Of a stretch of 64,000 bases of DNA, positions 30,883 through 41,138 are shown one piece after another. A program made the translations under genes and the position numbers. How positions within the stretch are numbered: the first letter of the stretch is position 1; each line of letters begins with the position of its first letter. A model generated the notes under the pieces. It made no database searches, was not told the DNA's origin, and saw only the letters and a program-made list of their open reading frames with translations. This DNA comes from Phytophthora colocasiae (Eukaryota; Oomycota; Peronosporomycetes; Peronosporales; Peronosporaceae): assembly GCA_018806915.1 (NCBI GenBank), contig JAGKQI010000097.1, forward strand, positions 682,001 through 746,000, given 5' to 3'.

Positions 30883-31218
30883 ATGCGTCTCTCCTGCATC
30901 TTCGCAGTGGTTCTTGTAGCCATTCTTCAAGCCAGTGGAACTGCGAACCCCACGTATCAAGACTCAAAACAGATCGTATCTGCTGATGCTGCCGGTGGTG
31001 CAGCCAAAGCCGACGGTGGGCGTCTTCTACGTAAAATGGAGAAGAAGATGGAAGCTGAAGAAGAAGAACGAATTTTCAAGAACTTGGGAACGTATCTGAA
31101 GAAGATTCCCGAAAAACTGAAAGATAAATGGGAAGTGAAGAAAGCGAAAGAGCAGCTGGCGAGGTCGAGGAAGAGACGCCAGTGGATTCGAGAGCAAGGT
31201 GCCGTTCCTTTGAATTAG
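30883..31218 (+). CDS. RxLR-dEER secreted effector candidate, paralogue A
   Basis: 111 aa. The signal peptide is MRLSCIFAVVLVAILQASG, with cleavage probably after ASGTA. RLLR is at residues 47-50 and an acidic run ending EER at 61-63, the classical host-entry signature of Phytophthora effectors. The short C-terminal domain (about 48 aa) is basic and helical (YLKKIPEKLKDKWEVKKAK). No WY fold is evident. The initiator-like core lies 55-70 bp upstream. Paralogues are at 48630 and 61801. RxLR proteins are secreted and act in plant cells; this one's target is unknown. Confidence 0.85.
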   Translation: MRLSCIFAVVLVAILQASGTANPTYQDSKQIVSADAAGGAAKADGGRLLRKMEKKMEAEEEERIFKNLGTYLKKIPEKLKDKWEVKKAKEQLARSRKRRQWIREQGAVPLN

Positions 31219-32396
31219 CTGGCTCTCGAAGATTCGACGATCTCAGGACCATTAGTAGTTTACAGAGTGTTGCTTTTCCAGACAGACCCAGTTGATCTGT
31301 ATTTCCACATTTCAGTACAATGCAATGGTTTACGTGTAATTCAGATGGTCCATTGGGATTTATAGGCCCCGTCCGGTGTTAATGGCCACAATTCCCCAGC
31401 AAGTGGGTGCCGTGCTGTATTTGTATCTCTACATGTAGAGAGACCAGTGGAGGGCTACAATCCCCCCCCCCCCCCTCCATGGTGGTGAAGGAATAACAGG
31501 ACGAAGTGACCAGATGAAGTCTCTCAGATGCTCTCAATATCGCGACAGAGTTAAGACTTTGCCAATTTCGTGAAGGAAGTTGTGGGTTCTGGATCGACAA
31601 GATCTCAATGCCTTTATCGATAAAACACAAGTGATGTGGCACAATGACAATCATCACTGGCCAACTTGGACTGCCTTCTGTACGAAGATCTATTCAGGGA
31701 TACCGATTCTGGGCTCCTTTTACCTTATACCGGCAGCTCTCTCAAGTATTTTACCACGTTAATTCTGACGAAGCATCCTGACGAGGATCCAACCAGTGGA
31801 CATCACGCTTGTGCCGCCTGTATTTGGTGTTAGAATTTCTGACACCGTAAATTTGCGTTCCTTTCCATGTCTACGGCCTCAAGACTGGAACAAGCTTCTT
31901 CAGCAAGGGCCAGTGTTGAAACTTCTAGTCTCGAGCGACTGAAATGAAGTTACATTGGAGACTTTTGGGTAATCTGTTTGTGGGTGCCATCGAGAGCAAG
32001 TTTAATAAAACCGTTTTACATTACGTCAGTAAGTCCTGGTTATTTTTTCGGTGTCTGGGATTTCAACATGGGGGTAATTCCAGGAAGCATAATTTGTGGG
32101 AGACGCTCAAACGAATTATATGAAAAACAAATTCTATCTCCTCAGGATCACCCAAAGAGTTTCATCATTGCTTCCAGGAAACTTTCCACAGACGTATCTA
32201 AAATGATTAGAACTTTTTTTTCGTTATCGTTAAAATCCTTGCTTACTACAGGAATTGGTATTCTTGTTTACTTATTGGAGACATTCTTGACTCAATTCCA
32301 GTCCAATCCACAACGTAAACAATAATTGCGAGTTCATCGCTGGGAAGTTTCAACTTGACAATCGCAGCTATTTCAATTTGCCCAATGTAGACTGCA
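31219..32396. other. Gene-free stretch with a C-homopolymer
   Basis: A run of about 15 C lies at 31461-31475. Open frames such as 31978-32325 show no domain. The first 150 bp match the 3' flanks of the RxLR paralogues. Confidence 0.5.
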
Positions 32397-32664
32397 AGCT
32401 TTCTACATGTACTGTGCATCTTTGCCATCGCGACCGCTTTGATCGTCACATCAGACGCAATCATTGCTAGTACCAACCAAAATGTAGCTGAGACTCTACC
32501 AATTGCTGGTCGTCCAACGCAGGAACTCACCGCAGACCAAGAAGAGAGACGTACTTATGGAGGGAAATGACCAGAGTAACAACCACACGTGGAAGAATTT
32601 CAAGGCTTGGTTCAAAGGGTGGTTTAAGCTTGGGAACGACAAGACTGACAAACTACGCCATTAG
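32397..32664 (+). pseudogene. RxLR-type effector relic 1
   Basis: One frame reads a signal-peptide-like stretch (VLCIFAIATALIVTSDA) and reaches an EER run (ADQEERR), but the start ATG is missing and a TGA follows. Another frame then reads WKNFKAWFKGWFKLG to TAG at about 32664. The tail resembles that of relic 2 at 33436 (KFKAWFKQTFYFW), so both come from one effector family. Confidence 0.6.
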
Positions 32665-32949
32665 GAGTAACCAGAGCGCAAGACTGGTGTATGACGTTGT
32701 CGAGACAAATAAAATATGGATGCTGTGAATGTATCGTTTTCATTTCGATCTTTTGTTTTATTTTTTAGTTCATTTCGGGAATCAACGCCGTGAACACCTT
32801 ACATGCCTGGAGAAGGACCAGGAATTCAGTTCCAGAACTCCCTCCTCTGCACTTTCGTTTGTTTTAAAATTGAAAGCAATGCGAGACGAACAGCTTTTGT
32901 ATTCGGCTTGGGGTAACACACCTATAGTTCGGGAATTGATATCAGAGGT

Positions 32950-33240
32950 TGCGGCGTAAACCTTCTCAGTGTGAAGACGACAAGCTCTGCGTCAACCAGT
33001 GCTAGCTACGACTTCAAGCTCCAAGCTGCCATGGACTACCATTTCACTGTCCAAGGCTGCACTTTGGACGGAGACGAAGCGCAGTTCGACGAAAGATATG
33101 GGGTGTGATGTTTCGACAACATTCGAGATTTACATCACCTCGGAGCCAAACTCGAACGAATTGAAGGTTTTCGGCAAAGGAAGACGGCGGTGACCTTAAC
33201 GGTGAATTAACTGTCAGTGGCGACGAAGCTAACAGGTTCT
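32950..33240 (+). pseudogene. Relic of an unidentified protein domain
   Basis: Two frames read YDFKLQAAMDYHFTVQGCTL followed by EAQFDERYG, then FEIYITSEPNSNELKVFGK. This looks like a beta-rich extracellular domain broken by a frameshift near 33115. I do not recognise the family. Confidence 0.3.
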
Positions 33241-33274
33241 CCGAGTACGGTACCGGTACATGTACATAATACAT

Positions 33275-33313
33275 ATACCGCGTAATCCTACAAACCATAC
33301 AATTACGCGGTAT
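33275..33313. repeat. Perfect 12-bp inverted repeat
   Basis: ATACCGCGTAAT at 33275-33286 and its complement at 33302-33313, with a 15-nt loop. It could be a hairpin or the trace of a small inverted-repeat element. Confidence 0.75.
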
Positions 33314-33435
33314 TTCTCTGGAGGGATGGTGAGTCTGGCTTTCTCGGAAAGATAAGCGAGTCGGAAGCAGTTTCAATTCCTCTTTCTTCAGCTCACTCGA
33401 CGGGGTCCAAGTCAATGTGACTCACTAACGCACTA

Positions 33436-33714
33436 GTGTGCATTTTCGCTGTTTCGATCGCCTTTATCGCTGTATCCGCGAGCACTGCCAATGACGATAA
33501 CGGTGTGACACAGACAACCTCTCGTCAATTGCTGGACATCAACCAAGAAGAAAGGGGGCGTGTCGGGGGACCTTCCACCGATGGGGGAACTGATAAACGC
33601 AGCCAGATGTGGCCGAAATTCAAGGCTTGGTTCAAACAAACGTTCTACTTCTGGGAGAAGAAGAAAGCCAACACCACTCGACGCCTTCGCAACCAGCTGA
33701 TTACTAGAGTATGA
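33436..33714 (+). pseudogene. RxLR-type effector relic 2
   Basis: The open frame begins at a GTG with no ATG. It reads a signal-like hydrophobic stretch (CIFAVSIAFIAVSASTAN), then RQLLDINQEER, a degenerate RxLR (RQLL) plus EER, and a C-terminus with FKAWFKQTFYFWEKKKA, stop at 33714. It is open apart from the missing start, so it is either 5'-truncated or has lost its first codon. Confidence 0.6.
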
Positions 33715-33779
33715 ACAACCAGTAAGGTGTTAAGGTGACGGTTAAATACACAGATAATACGTGAGCGAGTCCTGGAATC

Positions 33780-34021
33780 CATTAGCATACAGCAGTTTGA
33801 GCTTCTCCGTGCTCCAATAGATACTTCTGTTGTCTCTCTTGGAGCTGACGGAGCTTTGAACCAATCGAAGAGGAAGAATGACGACTCCGTGGCCGTCAAG
33901 GAACGTGGTTTCGCTACTTATGACGAAGAGGACTTGGAAGAACGCGCCCCTCTCAAAAGTATTCAAGGATTAAAGGAGAGAATTGTACTTCCTTCCAAAG
34001 TGGTACCCACCATAATGTCCC
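33780..34021 (+). pseudogene. RxLR-like effector relic 3, cut by a gypsy insertion
   Basis: The frame reads KRKNDDSVAVKERGFATYDE then EDLEERAPLKSIQGLKERIV, the usual acidic-EER-linker pattern after a lost or degenerate RxLR. No start or clear signal peptide. The frame is interrupted at 34022 by the gypsy LTR. A compatible open frame with a nearby stop follows the far LTR at 39420, so the element probably landed inside this ORF. Confidence 0.5.
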
Positions 34022-34342
34022 TGTCGGCAAGCGTACGGCACTGCTTCAAGCTTTGGTCGCGTCAGCATACAATGAGTCCAAGCCCCGGTCAACGCAGGCG
34101 TTGAGGATGGCGAGGCACGCGCCTTCATCCCTACCAGCGAAGGAGAGGTTTACGTCACTGCGCCGGATTGGATCAGGGGCACACTGCACGGACACCAAGT
34201 GGGCGTTGACACGCGCCTACGACTGCACAACTGCTGAGCCTGGATGGAAGCACAAGAGAAGTTAGGTCGGCTCAGTTTGCCTGTTTGCATTTCAATCATT
34301 AATAAACTTTCCTCTTTGGAAACAAGCCCCGGGTAAACGCGA
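34022..34342 (+). repeat. 5' LTR of gypsy element 1
   Basis: Begins TGTCGGCAAGCG and ends TAAACGCGA. Contains AATAAA-like ATTAATAAAC near 34304. Confidence 0.88.
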
Positions 34343-34528
34343 CAAAGCTAGCTTTGAGCTCTTCGAAGCGTGAGTTTGTTGATCCCGGACGCCGTCCGGA
34401 CTACGTGTGCAAGTCTTCGTTGGTCGAGGACACTACCGACCTTCGTCAGCTAAGTGCGAATAGGAAGTTCGTACCCGACTTAAGTGCGGTTCGCATTAAG
34501 TTCGGCTCTGACAACTTCAACGTCAACC

Positions 34529-37500
34529 ATGTCGGGGACACGCTACACTGTGGACTCTGATGGAGATGTGGAGATGTCGATACCTCAACCGATTTTCGAG
34601 GTCATCAAGGCACCCGAGCTGACCAGCTGGGAGCATGCCGCTCTGGTTGAGTGGCACCGTGAGTGGGAACGGTACGTCGAGAAGATGCGCCACCGCTGCA
34701 CTACAACTGGTGAAACGTATGAAAACGTTGTAGCCACCGTGAAAGGCTCTGTAAGACGCCAGACGCTAAAGAACCTGGCCATGTATGTGCTCAAGAAGCC
34801 CATTGCCTCCGTCACCGATGCTGACATCATGGGAGTCGTGGAGGCACGCTGCCGTACCCTCAAGAATGAGTTCGTACCTGACGTCTCGTCCTTGTTCCGT
34901 GCGAACTTAAGGATGGATCTGACGATCGATGACTGTGACGCACGGATTTTCCGTTACTATGAGGACTTCAACGGGATCGTGGAGGACAATGGTCTACAAG
35001 GGCTGATGGGAGCAGATGACAAGCAAGAGGCTAACTACAAGAACAGGATGAAGGCTCGCTGCCGAATTCTAGTCGAAAATCTGCAGCCCACCATCCTCAA
35101 GGCCCAAATCGATCGACTTATCGAGTTAGAGAGGCGTGACTGTAAGTCAGATGATGTTGCCCTCTTTGATTTGATATTGGAACATGCGAAAGTCCAACAG
35201 CGCTTCCATCGGATTTCGCAGGACCATGCGGGAAAAACTGACGCCAAGGCGGCGAAGACCGACCGCAAGCCACCACGATCCACTGGCGATCGCACAGGCT
35301 CGAAGCCAGCGCCTCGCTCTGCAACTCCAGCACCACGTGCCCCAGGGGCCGCTGCGTCAACATCGTCGCCTCCCCGGGCTCCCCCTCGTGATGGTTGTCT
35401 AGTGTGCAAGGGAGCCCATTGGCTCAATGACTGCCCGACGGCTACGGAAGCGCAGCGGGCTGAAGCGCTGAAGAAGTTTCGTGAAGACAAGGAGCGCCGT
35501 GTCAGTACCTCAAGATCTAAGGCTGCCCGGTACCTGGCCCCGGCTGGATCTGTGCGTGTCAATGGACTGCTGGAGGTGAAGTACCTTCCTGATACTGGCG
35601 CTGATAAAAGTGTGGTTCCACGAGGCATTGTGGACTCGCTTGTCGCTGTGCAGCCAACGCTACAAGTGACCCCGCTCAACCCCCATGTGGAATTGGAAAT
35701 GGCTGATGGACGCCGCTTGGTGTGTGTCCACGAAGTGCTGCTGGATCTCGAGCTATCTACCATTGCAGGGTCTGTCTCTATGCGGTCTGTGCCGTGTCTA
35801 ATATTGGCAGGTGGAGGCGACGAGCTGCTGCTCGGGCGGGATGCTTTGAAGGAGTTAGGTATTGATGTTGAACGCCAACTAGCACAACTTGCTGGCCTGC
35901 TACCACTTTCAGTTGAAGATGATGAGTTTCCGGTTGGTGATGGACTGGAGGCGGACCAAGTAGTGGAGGAGCCAATCACGACACTGGATCAATTAATAGC
36001 ACGGGCTGTCTCTAATGGTCTCCCTCCAGAGCACGCAGCCGTCGTAAATGACGTGCTGTCCCAGTTCCCAGATATATGGCGTGATGCCGTCAGCTCAGAC
36101 CCGCCAGCTCGTGTGGAGCCTCTCCAAGTGACACTGAAGAGTGGAGCAGTCCCGCACCGCACGTCACCGAGGAAATACGCGCCGCTGCAGGCACAGTTTA
36201 TTCGTGAATATGTAAAATCACTTGTGGATAACAACCTGGTGGAGAAAAACAACGCCTCGCGATGGGCCTGCGCTGTTGTGCCGGTGCGCAAGCCAGGATC
36301 ACGAGACAAGTTTCGACTCACGATAGACTACCGACCAGTTAATCGTGTCACTATCCCAATTGCTGGAGCCATGCCATCAGCAGCGACGATAGCCGAGGCC
36401 TTGGAAGGCAAGAAGGTGTTTGGCAACATGGATTTTACGCACGGCTTCTGGCAACTTCCTCTGGCCGAGGAAAGCCGTGAGATTTTCTCTTTTATCACCG
36501 AAGATGGTGTCTTCACTCCCAACCGCGTCCCCCAAGGTGCAATGGACTCCGCCCTACATTTCCAAGGCGAGATGCAACGTGTACTGGCGCCACTCATCCC
36601 CCACTCTGCGCTCGTGTGGGTTGATGATGTCATTTTGTACGCGCATACAGTACAGGAATTCATTGACGTGCTCAAGGATTTTTTTTCGCTCGTGTCTGCT
36701 GCCAACCTGAAGCTGAACATGAGCAAGTGCTCACTTTTCTCATTGGAGGTGCTATGGTGTGGACGACTCATCAGTGGAGCAGGCATTCGACACGACCCAA
36801 ACCGTGTGCAAGCGCTGTCCACGCTCCCCTTGCCGGCTACGGTTGCCGACTTGCAGTATTTCGTGTGCGCTACTACGTGGTTACAAGACTCGCTACCGGA
36901 CTACTCTCGCATGATCGCACCCCTCCAAGAAAAACTTAATGCCGAGAAGAAACGCATTGGTGGTCGCAGCCGGAATGCGCTCAATGTGTCCACAGTGTGG
37001 TCTGTGTCCGAGGAAGCAGCGTACCAGGCGATGCTAGCGCTGGTCCGTGACTCCGCCCTGATGGCTACACCGGACCCAGAGGCAGAGCTCCTGGTGTTCA
37101 CCGACGCCAGCCTCACGGGATACTCGATTATTGTGACTCAGGTCTCTGAGTGGAAGCCGAACATCTTGGTTGCACAGCAGCAGCATCAATTGATTATCTG
37201 CAAGGGAGGTACTTTCAAGCACAACGAGCTCAATTGGACTATCGTGGAGAAGGAGGCATACCCGATTGTCAAAGCCTGCCACGAACTGGAATACTTACTG
37301 CTTCGTCCCAAGGGATTTCGACTCTACTGCGACCACGCCAACTTAATCTACATCTTTGCACCCCATGATGAACTGGAAAAGCACGTTCGCGATCGTCTTC
37401 AACGCTGGGCAATGCGGCTGTGTGGGCTCCATTACGTCATCGAGCACATATCGGGTGAAAACAACGTCTGGGCAGATATTGTTTCCCGCTGGCACGCTCG

Positions 37501-39061
37501 TGAAGTGGTCAAACTCGCTGCAGTGCAAACGCGCAGCCGCCGCACGCCACCAATGACTGAAATCTCGCAATTGAGACCGCTTGCAGACGATTCGTTCCAG
37601 TTCCCTACTCTCGACGATATCCGCCAAGCACAGCAAGACTCCGGTCGGGAGCATTCTAAGCTACGAGTTGCTTTGGAGGAGGTGGATGGAGTGGTCACGA
37701 TCGACGGTCGTCCGTGGATCCCTAATGGAGCAAAAGAGCTACTCGCACGCTTATTTGTGGTTGCACATGCCGGATCTCATGGCCACCGAGGCCAAGAACC
37801 GATGCGGGCCATCCTGGAAGAACGCTTTTGGATTGCTCGTGTCGGAGACAAAACTGAAAAGTTTGTTCGCGAATGTTTGCTTTGCAAGCATGTCAAGGGA
37901 CCTCGGATCATTCCTCGCCCGTATGGACCGACATTGACGGTAAACAAGCGGAACGAAGCCCTACACTACGACTTTTTGTACCTGGGAAGTGGCTACGGGG
38001 ACACGGATTATCTCCTTGTTATGAAGGACCAATTGACTCACTTCTGTGAGTTGTTCCCGTGTGCTACGCCCACCGCGTTCGTAGCTGCTGAGGCACTATC
38101 GTTCTGGTGTGCACGCTACGGAGTGCCAGAAATGCTGATATCGGACCAAGGGAGTCACTTTCGCAACGAAACTATCAAGCATCTGTGTGCAAGAATGAAG
38201 ATCCAACAAGAATTTTCCCCAGTGTATTCCCCATGGTTGAATGGCACTGTGGAGCGGCTGAACAAGGACGTCCTTCAGGTGGTGAGAGCGCTGCTTCTGG
38301 AGTACAACCTGGACCTACACGAATGGCCCTACCTGCTTCCGGTACTTCAGTCAAATTTGAATCACACCCCAGTTCGAACGCTCGGTCAACATTCGCCTGT
38401 CGAACTGTTCATGGGACTCCCAGCTGCATCACCACTAGATGCGATCGTCGGACGCCGCGATAACGCTGACCACTTTGTGGTCGTCAACCTGGATAATGTG
38501 GCTGAACACCTGGAGTCCTTACGTCGGTCTCTCCAAGAGATGCACAGGGAGGTGATCGAGAACAAGGAGCGACGCCGGCTGCAGGATATGGCTGCTCACA
38601 AGGGCACTCCTGCGAATTTTGATGTGGGTGATTTTGTCTTGTGGTCTCGTGTTGACCAAAGACTCCCCTCCAACAAGTTGCTGGGCCAGTGGCTCGGCCC
38701 CTTTAAGGTGGTTGAAGCGAAGCAGCACTCCTTCCTGATCAAGCACCTCATTACTGGACGAGAGTACGATGTACATGCTTCTCGACTACGGTTCTACTGC
38801 GATGAGAATCTTAACCAATCGGCTGAACTGCTAGAACTTGTCTCCAGCCAAGGCATGATGCTAGGAGTGGAAGCAATCCGCGACCACCGCTACAATCAAG
38901 CTCTAGGTCGGTGGGAACTACTGGTTTCCTGGGTTGGTCTTCAGGCGATCGAAGATTCTTGGGAGCCGTTTGCTACACTGTTGCAAGATGTCCCGACGAA
39001 GGTCGACGAGTATGTCGCCACAACGGATCCCGATGACGAGCTTCGCAACCAGGTCGACTAG
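34529..39061 (+). CDS. Ty3/gypsy Gag-Pol polyprotein
   Basis: 1510 aa from ATG 34529; the frame is open upstream but without ATG. Gag with a helical N-terminal domain ends in a zinc knuckle CLVCKGAHWLNDC near 290 (spacing C-x2-C-x3-H-x4-C, one residue shorter than usual). Protease PDTGAD is near 354. In the reverse transcriptase, FRLTIDYRPVN and NMDFTHGFWQLPL lead to the catalytic WVDDVILY near 698. RNase H has FTDASLTGY. Integrase has HHCC (HAGSHGHRG...CLLCKH) and the DDE residues in HYDFLYL (1148), ISDQGSHF (1206) and GTVERLN (1242). A chromodomain (YNQALGRWELLVSWVGL) lies near 1450. All domains are intact, so it may be autonomous. Confidence 0.92.
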   Translation: MSGTRYTVDSDGDVEMSIPQPIFEVIKAPELTSWEHAALVEWHREWERYVEKMRHRCTTTGETYENVVATVKGSVRRQTLKNLAMYVLKKPIASVTDADIMGVVEARCRTLKNEFVPDVSSLFRANLRMDLTIDDCDARIFRYYEDFNGIVEDNGLQGLMGADDKQEANYKNRMKARCRILVENLQPTILKAQIDRLIELERRDCKSDDVALFDLILEHAKVQQRFHRISQDHAGKTDAKAAKTDRKPPRSTGDRTGSKPAPRSATPAPRAPGAAASTSSPPRAPPRDGCLVCKGAHWLNDCPTATEAQRAEALKKFREDKERRVSTSRSKAARYLAPAGSVRVNGLLEVKYLPDTGADKSVVPRGIVDSLVAVQPTLQVTPLNPHVELEMADGRRLVCVHEVLLDLELSTIAGSVSMRSVPCLILAGGGDELLLGRDALKELGIDVERQLAQLAGLLPLSVEDDEFPVGDGLEADQVVEEPITTLDQLIARAVSNGLPPEHAAVVNDVLSQFPDIWRDAVSSDPPARVEPLQVTLKSGAVPHRTSPRKYAPLQAQFIREYVKSLVDNNLVEKNNASRWACAVVPVRKPGSRDKFRLTIDYRPVNRVTIPIAGAMPSAATIAEALEGKKVFGNMDFTHGFWQLPLAEESREIFSFITEDGVFTPNRVPQGAMDSALHFQGEMQRVLAPLIPHSALVWVDDVILYAHTVQEFIDVLKDFFSLVSAANLKLNMSKCSLFSLEVLWCGRLISGAGIRHDPNRVQALSTLPLPATVADLQYFVCATTWLQDSLPDYSRMIAPLQEKLNAEKKRIGGRSRNALNVSTVWSVSEEAAYQAMLALVRDSALMATPDPEAELLVFTDASLTGYSIIVTQVSEWKPNILVAQQQHQLIICKGGTFKHNELNWTIVEKEAYPIVKACHELEYLLLRPKGFRLYCDHANLIYIFAPHDELEKHVRDRLQRWAMRLCGLHYVIEHISGENNVWADIVSRWHAREVVKLAAVQTRSRRTPPMTEISQLRPLADDSFQFPTLDDIRQAQQDSGREHSKLRVALEEVDGVVTIDGRPWIPNGAKELLARLFVVAHAGSHGHRGQEPMRAILEERFWIARVGDKTEKFVRECLLCKHVKGPRIIPRPYGPTLTVNKRNEALHYDFLYLGSGYGDTDYLLVMKDQLTHFCELFPCATPTAFVAAEALSFWCARYGVPEMLISDQGSHFRNETIKHLCARMKIQQEFSPVYSPWLNGTVERLNKDVLQVVRALLLEYNLDLHEWPYLLPVLQSNLNHTPVRTLGQHSPVELFMGLPAASPLDAIVGRRDNADHFVVVNLDNVAEHLESLRRSLQEMHREVIENKERRRLQDMAAHKGTPANFDVGDFVLWSRVDQRLPSNKLLGQWLGPFKVVEAKQHSFLIKHLITGREYDVHASRLRFYCDENLNQSAELLELVSSQGMMLGVEAIRDHRYNQALGRWELLVSWVGLQAIEDSWEPFATLLQDVPTKVDEYVATTDPDDELRNQVD

Positions 39062-39098
39062 CTCAATTCAGCTGTCACGTCCAAGCTTTGGGAGGCTA

Positions 39099-39419
39099 TG
39101 TCGGCAAGCGTACGGCACTGCTTCAAGCTTTGGTCGCGTCAGCATACAATGAGTCCAAGCCCCGGTCAACGCAGGCGTTGAGGATGGCGAGGCACGCGCC
39201 TTCATCCCTACCAGCGAAGGAGAGGTTTACGTCACTGCGCCGGATTGGATCAGGGGCACACTGCACGGACACCAAGTGGGCGTTGACACGCGCCTACGAC
39301 TGCACAACTGCTGAGCCTGGATGGAAGCACAAGAGAAGTTAGGTCGGCTCAGTTTGCCTGTTTGCATTTCGATCATTAATAAACTTTCCTCTTTGGAAAC
39401 AAGCCCCGGGTAAACGCGA
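39099..39419 (+). repeat. 3' LTR of gypsy element 1
   Basis: 321 bp. One difference from the 5' LTR (CGATCATTAA instead of CAATCATTAA). Confidence 0.88.
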
Positions 39420-39477
39420 ACTCCCCCACCATTGAAATAATCAAGAACGTGTTACCCGTCTAGACGAATGCACAGTT

Positions 39478-39806
39478 GTGTGGCGGCATTAGATTGGCGG
39501 CTACTGCTATTTGCGAAACCGAGCGATCTTAAGCTGGAATGGAGACAGAGGCACAAGACTCTCCTCGTTCTTTGGCAGGTTCATACTGCAATTGTTTTTC
39601 ACGCAACGTGGAGACTCCGAAATGATATACTCTTTCGGGAAACACGAGTTGAGAGGCCAAGCACACAAGCGGTGCTAGGTTCCTTCCGCAGACATTGTCA
39701 ATTCATCTACTCTCATGCGGAAAAGATTGGTGTTGATGAGGCCGTAGTCGTCCCCCGACAGCAAAACGAGAAGTCCGATAACTGTTAATCAACTAATTTC
39801 TTCTTC
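39478..39806 (+). mobile_element. LINE 3' fragment
   Basis: The frame to 39788 reads LLVLWQVHTAIVFHATWRLR and NDILFRET, resembling the C-terminal end of plant/oomycete LINE ORF2 after the zf-RVT domain. The 3' part (39757-39806) recurs at about 49755-49800. Confidence 0.45.
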
Positions 39807-40039
39807 AGTAGCAACCTCCAATTCAAATTAGTTACGAAAAGGCCTACCCAGTGTACGCACAACTACTGTCACATCGGCTGTAACGATGGGAACGCGAAAA
39901 AGCGATCCGATACCATCACATCATGAACCACCGGCGAGTGACAGCAGACTAGAAACCATCTGGTGTATCCGCTCAACAGGAAAACCTAGATCCTCCTTGG
40001 GTGGCGGGCCAGTTTGGAGTTTGGAGCGTGTACCTCTGG

Positions 40040-40243
40040 ACTGACAAAGGAGGATATCGCACCTGCACAAGGATATGTTCGGGCCTCGACGGGGTACTTG
40101 TGGCTCCTCAGAAGGAGCTGGCTCGGACTGCGCTGCTCCATCTTGGAGATCTGGGCCTGGTTGGAAGTGGCAACAGCAACCGTGTCACTTGCGAAAAGGA
40201 AGGAGGCTACGGCGATCACCAGAACTTCAGAGACGCATGTCAT
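40040..40243 (-). pseudogene. RxLR-type effector relic 4
   Basis: Minus-strand frame with a signal peptide (VLVIAVASFLFASDTVAVA) followed by QLLLRSHKYPVEAR, a degenerate RxLR site. The ATG used is shifted relative to a neighbouring ATGCGTCTC in another frame, suggesting a small deletion at the start. No acidic EER follows. Confidence 0.5.
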
Positions 40244-40724
40244 TTGTTGTTTGACGAAGAAAATTGTAAAGTGATGATCGAAATGCCCAAAAATGCTTAT
40301 TCAATTGATCGTAATCACGAGTCATGAAAAGGAAAGCGATTTTTTCCACAACAACGAGAAGAAGGCCAACACACAAGCAACTTGTTGATAAATTGTACTG
40401 TCGATAGTACCGGTGTATCACCTAGTCAAGACGAATAAACTAAAGAAGAAGAAAATGAGTTGATTAACTAGTTAACGGATTTCTCATCTGTGATTATATC
40501 TCAAGATTCCAAAACTACACTAAACCTGCGGAATCCAGATGTCGTTTGTCCTTTCAGGGATTATATCCGTCGTTGATTCAAACCCCAGTTTTCGGGTCAG
40601 CTTCTCCAGAGTAGATCAAGACGAATAAACTTAAGTAACCTTTGAGTTTTCTAGCAGCTTGTGCTTCATAACACTCGAAACTTCGAAGTCCGTTTTTGAA
40701 AACCACGTGGATCAACATTACGTC
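40244..40724. other. Gene-free stretch
   Basis: Two short similar segments (AAGACGAATAAACT) at about 40428 and 40619. Nothing else is recognised. Confidence 0.4.
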
Positions 40725-40812
40725 TTAGAATGAGCTGGTCGATCCATATCCTTTCGCCTTACATGCAACCAAGTTGGCAATTTGAATTTCATTCCAACAT
40801 TCGCTCGACAAT
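40725..40812 (+). promoter_or_regulatory. Orphan RxLR-type promoter
   Basis: TGAGCTGGTCGATCC at 40731-40745 and TTCATTCCAACATTCGC at about 40789-40805 match the upstream box and core of RxLR genes A, B and C, but no effector ORF follows. Confidence 0.55.
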
Positions 40813-41138
40813 TTACATATTAAAATGCAAAATGGTTTAGGCAAATTCTTTGGTTGTGATGTTTAAGAGGTCATGTATTTGTGTTAGGTTACTAACTATA
40901 CACTCCTGGAATCGCTAGGGGCTCTTTTCCCGATGGTTATGAAAGATTTCATGTCGTGCTACATGTATCTCTAGAGCTTCTACAGGACAGGAAGCTGTGA
41001 TGTTGATGCTAGTTAGAGCACAAATTGTATTCATAACACTGTCTACTCACGTTATCTTCATACCGAAGTAAGACAACACTATAAGCTTTAACTTCACCAA
41101 CGAAAACTCTCCATTGCAATTGCGTTCATACTATATAG
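40813..41138. other. Gene-free stretch
   Basis: No supported feature. Confidence 0.4.

Larger units (their letters stand above)
34022..39419 (+). mobile_element. Ty3/gypsy chromovirus-type LTR retrotransposon, near-pristine
   Basis: 5.4 kb, with two 321-bp LTRs that differ at a single base seen by eye, and one uninterrupted gag-pol ORF. A purine-rich run (GGGAGG) lies just left of the 3' LTR. The flanks share TCCC, but an exact target duplication is not clear. Near-identical LTRs imply a recent insertion. Confidence 0.92.

Noticed and set aside
35035..35979. 314-aa minus-strand frame in gypsy element 1
   Set aside because: Antisense of Gag-Pol, Ser-rich, no domain; the intact sense ORF explains the region.
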